Source of the DNA: Pseudoneurospora amorphoporcata
Lineage: Eukaryota > Ascomycota > Sordariomycetes > Sordariales > Sordariaceae
NCBI GenBank assembly: GCA_033297205.1
Contig: MU859275.1
Location: 1 to 57,579 of the forward strand
Direction of reading: 5' to 3'
Length of the DNA: 57,579 nucleotides
Below the pieces are notes generated by a model. The model had not been told where the DNA came from and ran no database searches. It saw nothing but the letters and a program-made list of their open reading frames with translations. The translations under genes and the position numbers were made by a program. The number at the start of each line of letters is the position of its first letter. Position 1 is the first letter of the stretch. Shown in pieces: positions 57,484-57,579 of this stretch.

Positions 57484-57579
57484 GTGTTTGCTGCAATACC
57501 CTAACTAGCCTATGATGATAGTACTAGTATAGGGACGCTACAGTGAACTATGCACTTGTAGCTAAGCGGAGCGGAAGCG
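57484..57579 (-). repeat. Right arm of the 96-bp inverted repeat
   Basis: This is the reverse complement of 53,924-54,019 with seven transitions. It interrupts the RT frame right after its first catalytic strand and reaches the last base of the window, so the repeat may extend further. Confidence 0.9.

Noticed and set aside
1..57579. CRISPR arrays, bacterial operons or a biosynthetic cluster
   Set aside because: The window is eukaryotic with monocistronic spliced genes. No spaced direct-repeat array or co-oriented pathway genes are present.

Overview
The window looks like nuclear DNA of a filamentous ascomycete, most likely a Sordariomycete of the Neurospora/Sordaria type. Reasons: genes have few, short introns (49-126 bp) with GTATGT/GTAAGT donors and CTRAC-like branch points; intergenic stretches are long; PacC, a TALE homeodomain factor, Ctr9, Efg1 and a Mio/Sea4 homologue are all of filamentous-fungal type; and the repeats carry C-to-T/G-to-A transitions and TAA/TAG stops as left by repeat-induced point mutation (RIP). 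From memory, Neurospora crassa has bek-1 (NCU00097) and pacc-1 (NCU00090) close together, so the block is probably syntenic with that region. No search was run.

Layout. 1-10,005 has no gene I can support. A TALE homeobox gene (10,262-11,507, +) follows a CCAAT/TATA promoter and a probable 5'-UTR intron. Another gene-poor stretch leads to a tRNA-Glu(UUC) (17,005-17,076). CTR9 (minus, to 21,673) encodes a TPR subunit of the Paf1 transcription-elongation complex. From 23.5 to 29.5 kb lie a retroelement RT fragment, two tiny cysteine-rich metallothionein-like genes (26,273 and 27,422) and a secreted Thr/Ser-rich, Cys-rich protein gene with a broken frame. EFG1 (pre-rRNA processing, minus) and SEA4/MIO (GATOR2/SEACAT, plus) share a 510-bp divergent promoter. 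The pacC gene (38,829-40,865) is preceded by a dense cluster of PacC core sites. A TPR-SET/MYND-like methyltransferase gene (minus, 42,762-44,462) converges on it, and a PHO13-type HAD phosphatase follows (minus, 47,452-48,443).

From about 50,012 to the end the DNA changes to an AT-rich, RIP-marked transposon block. It holds a 406-bp non-autonomous element with 49-bp terminal inverted repeats, a short LTR, a 5'-truncated copia pol whose frame is intact but for TAA/TAG stops, its 507-bp 3' LTR with three tandem hairpins sharing one loop motif, and a Ty3/gypsy gag-protease-RT fragment bracketed by a 96-bp inverted repeat that carries the same hairpin.

The host genes are mostly unrelated housekeeping and regulatory functions: transcription elongation, ribosome biogenesis, TORC1 nutrient signalling and pH response. 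The points most worth following up are the paired micro-genes, the PacC-site cluster upstream of pacC, the hairpin family with paired base changes, and the two inverted-repeat structures.
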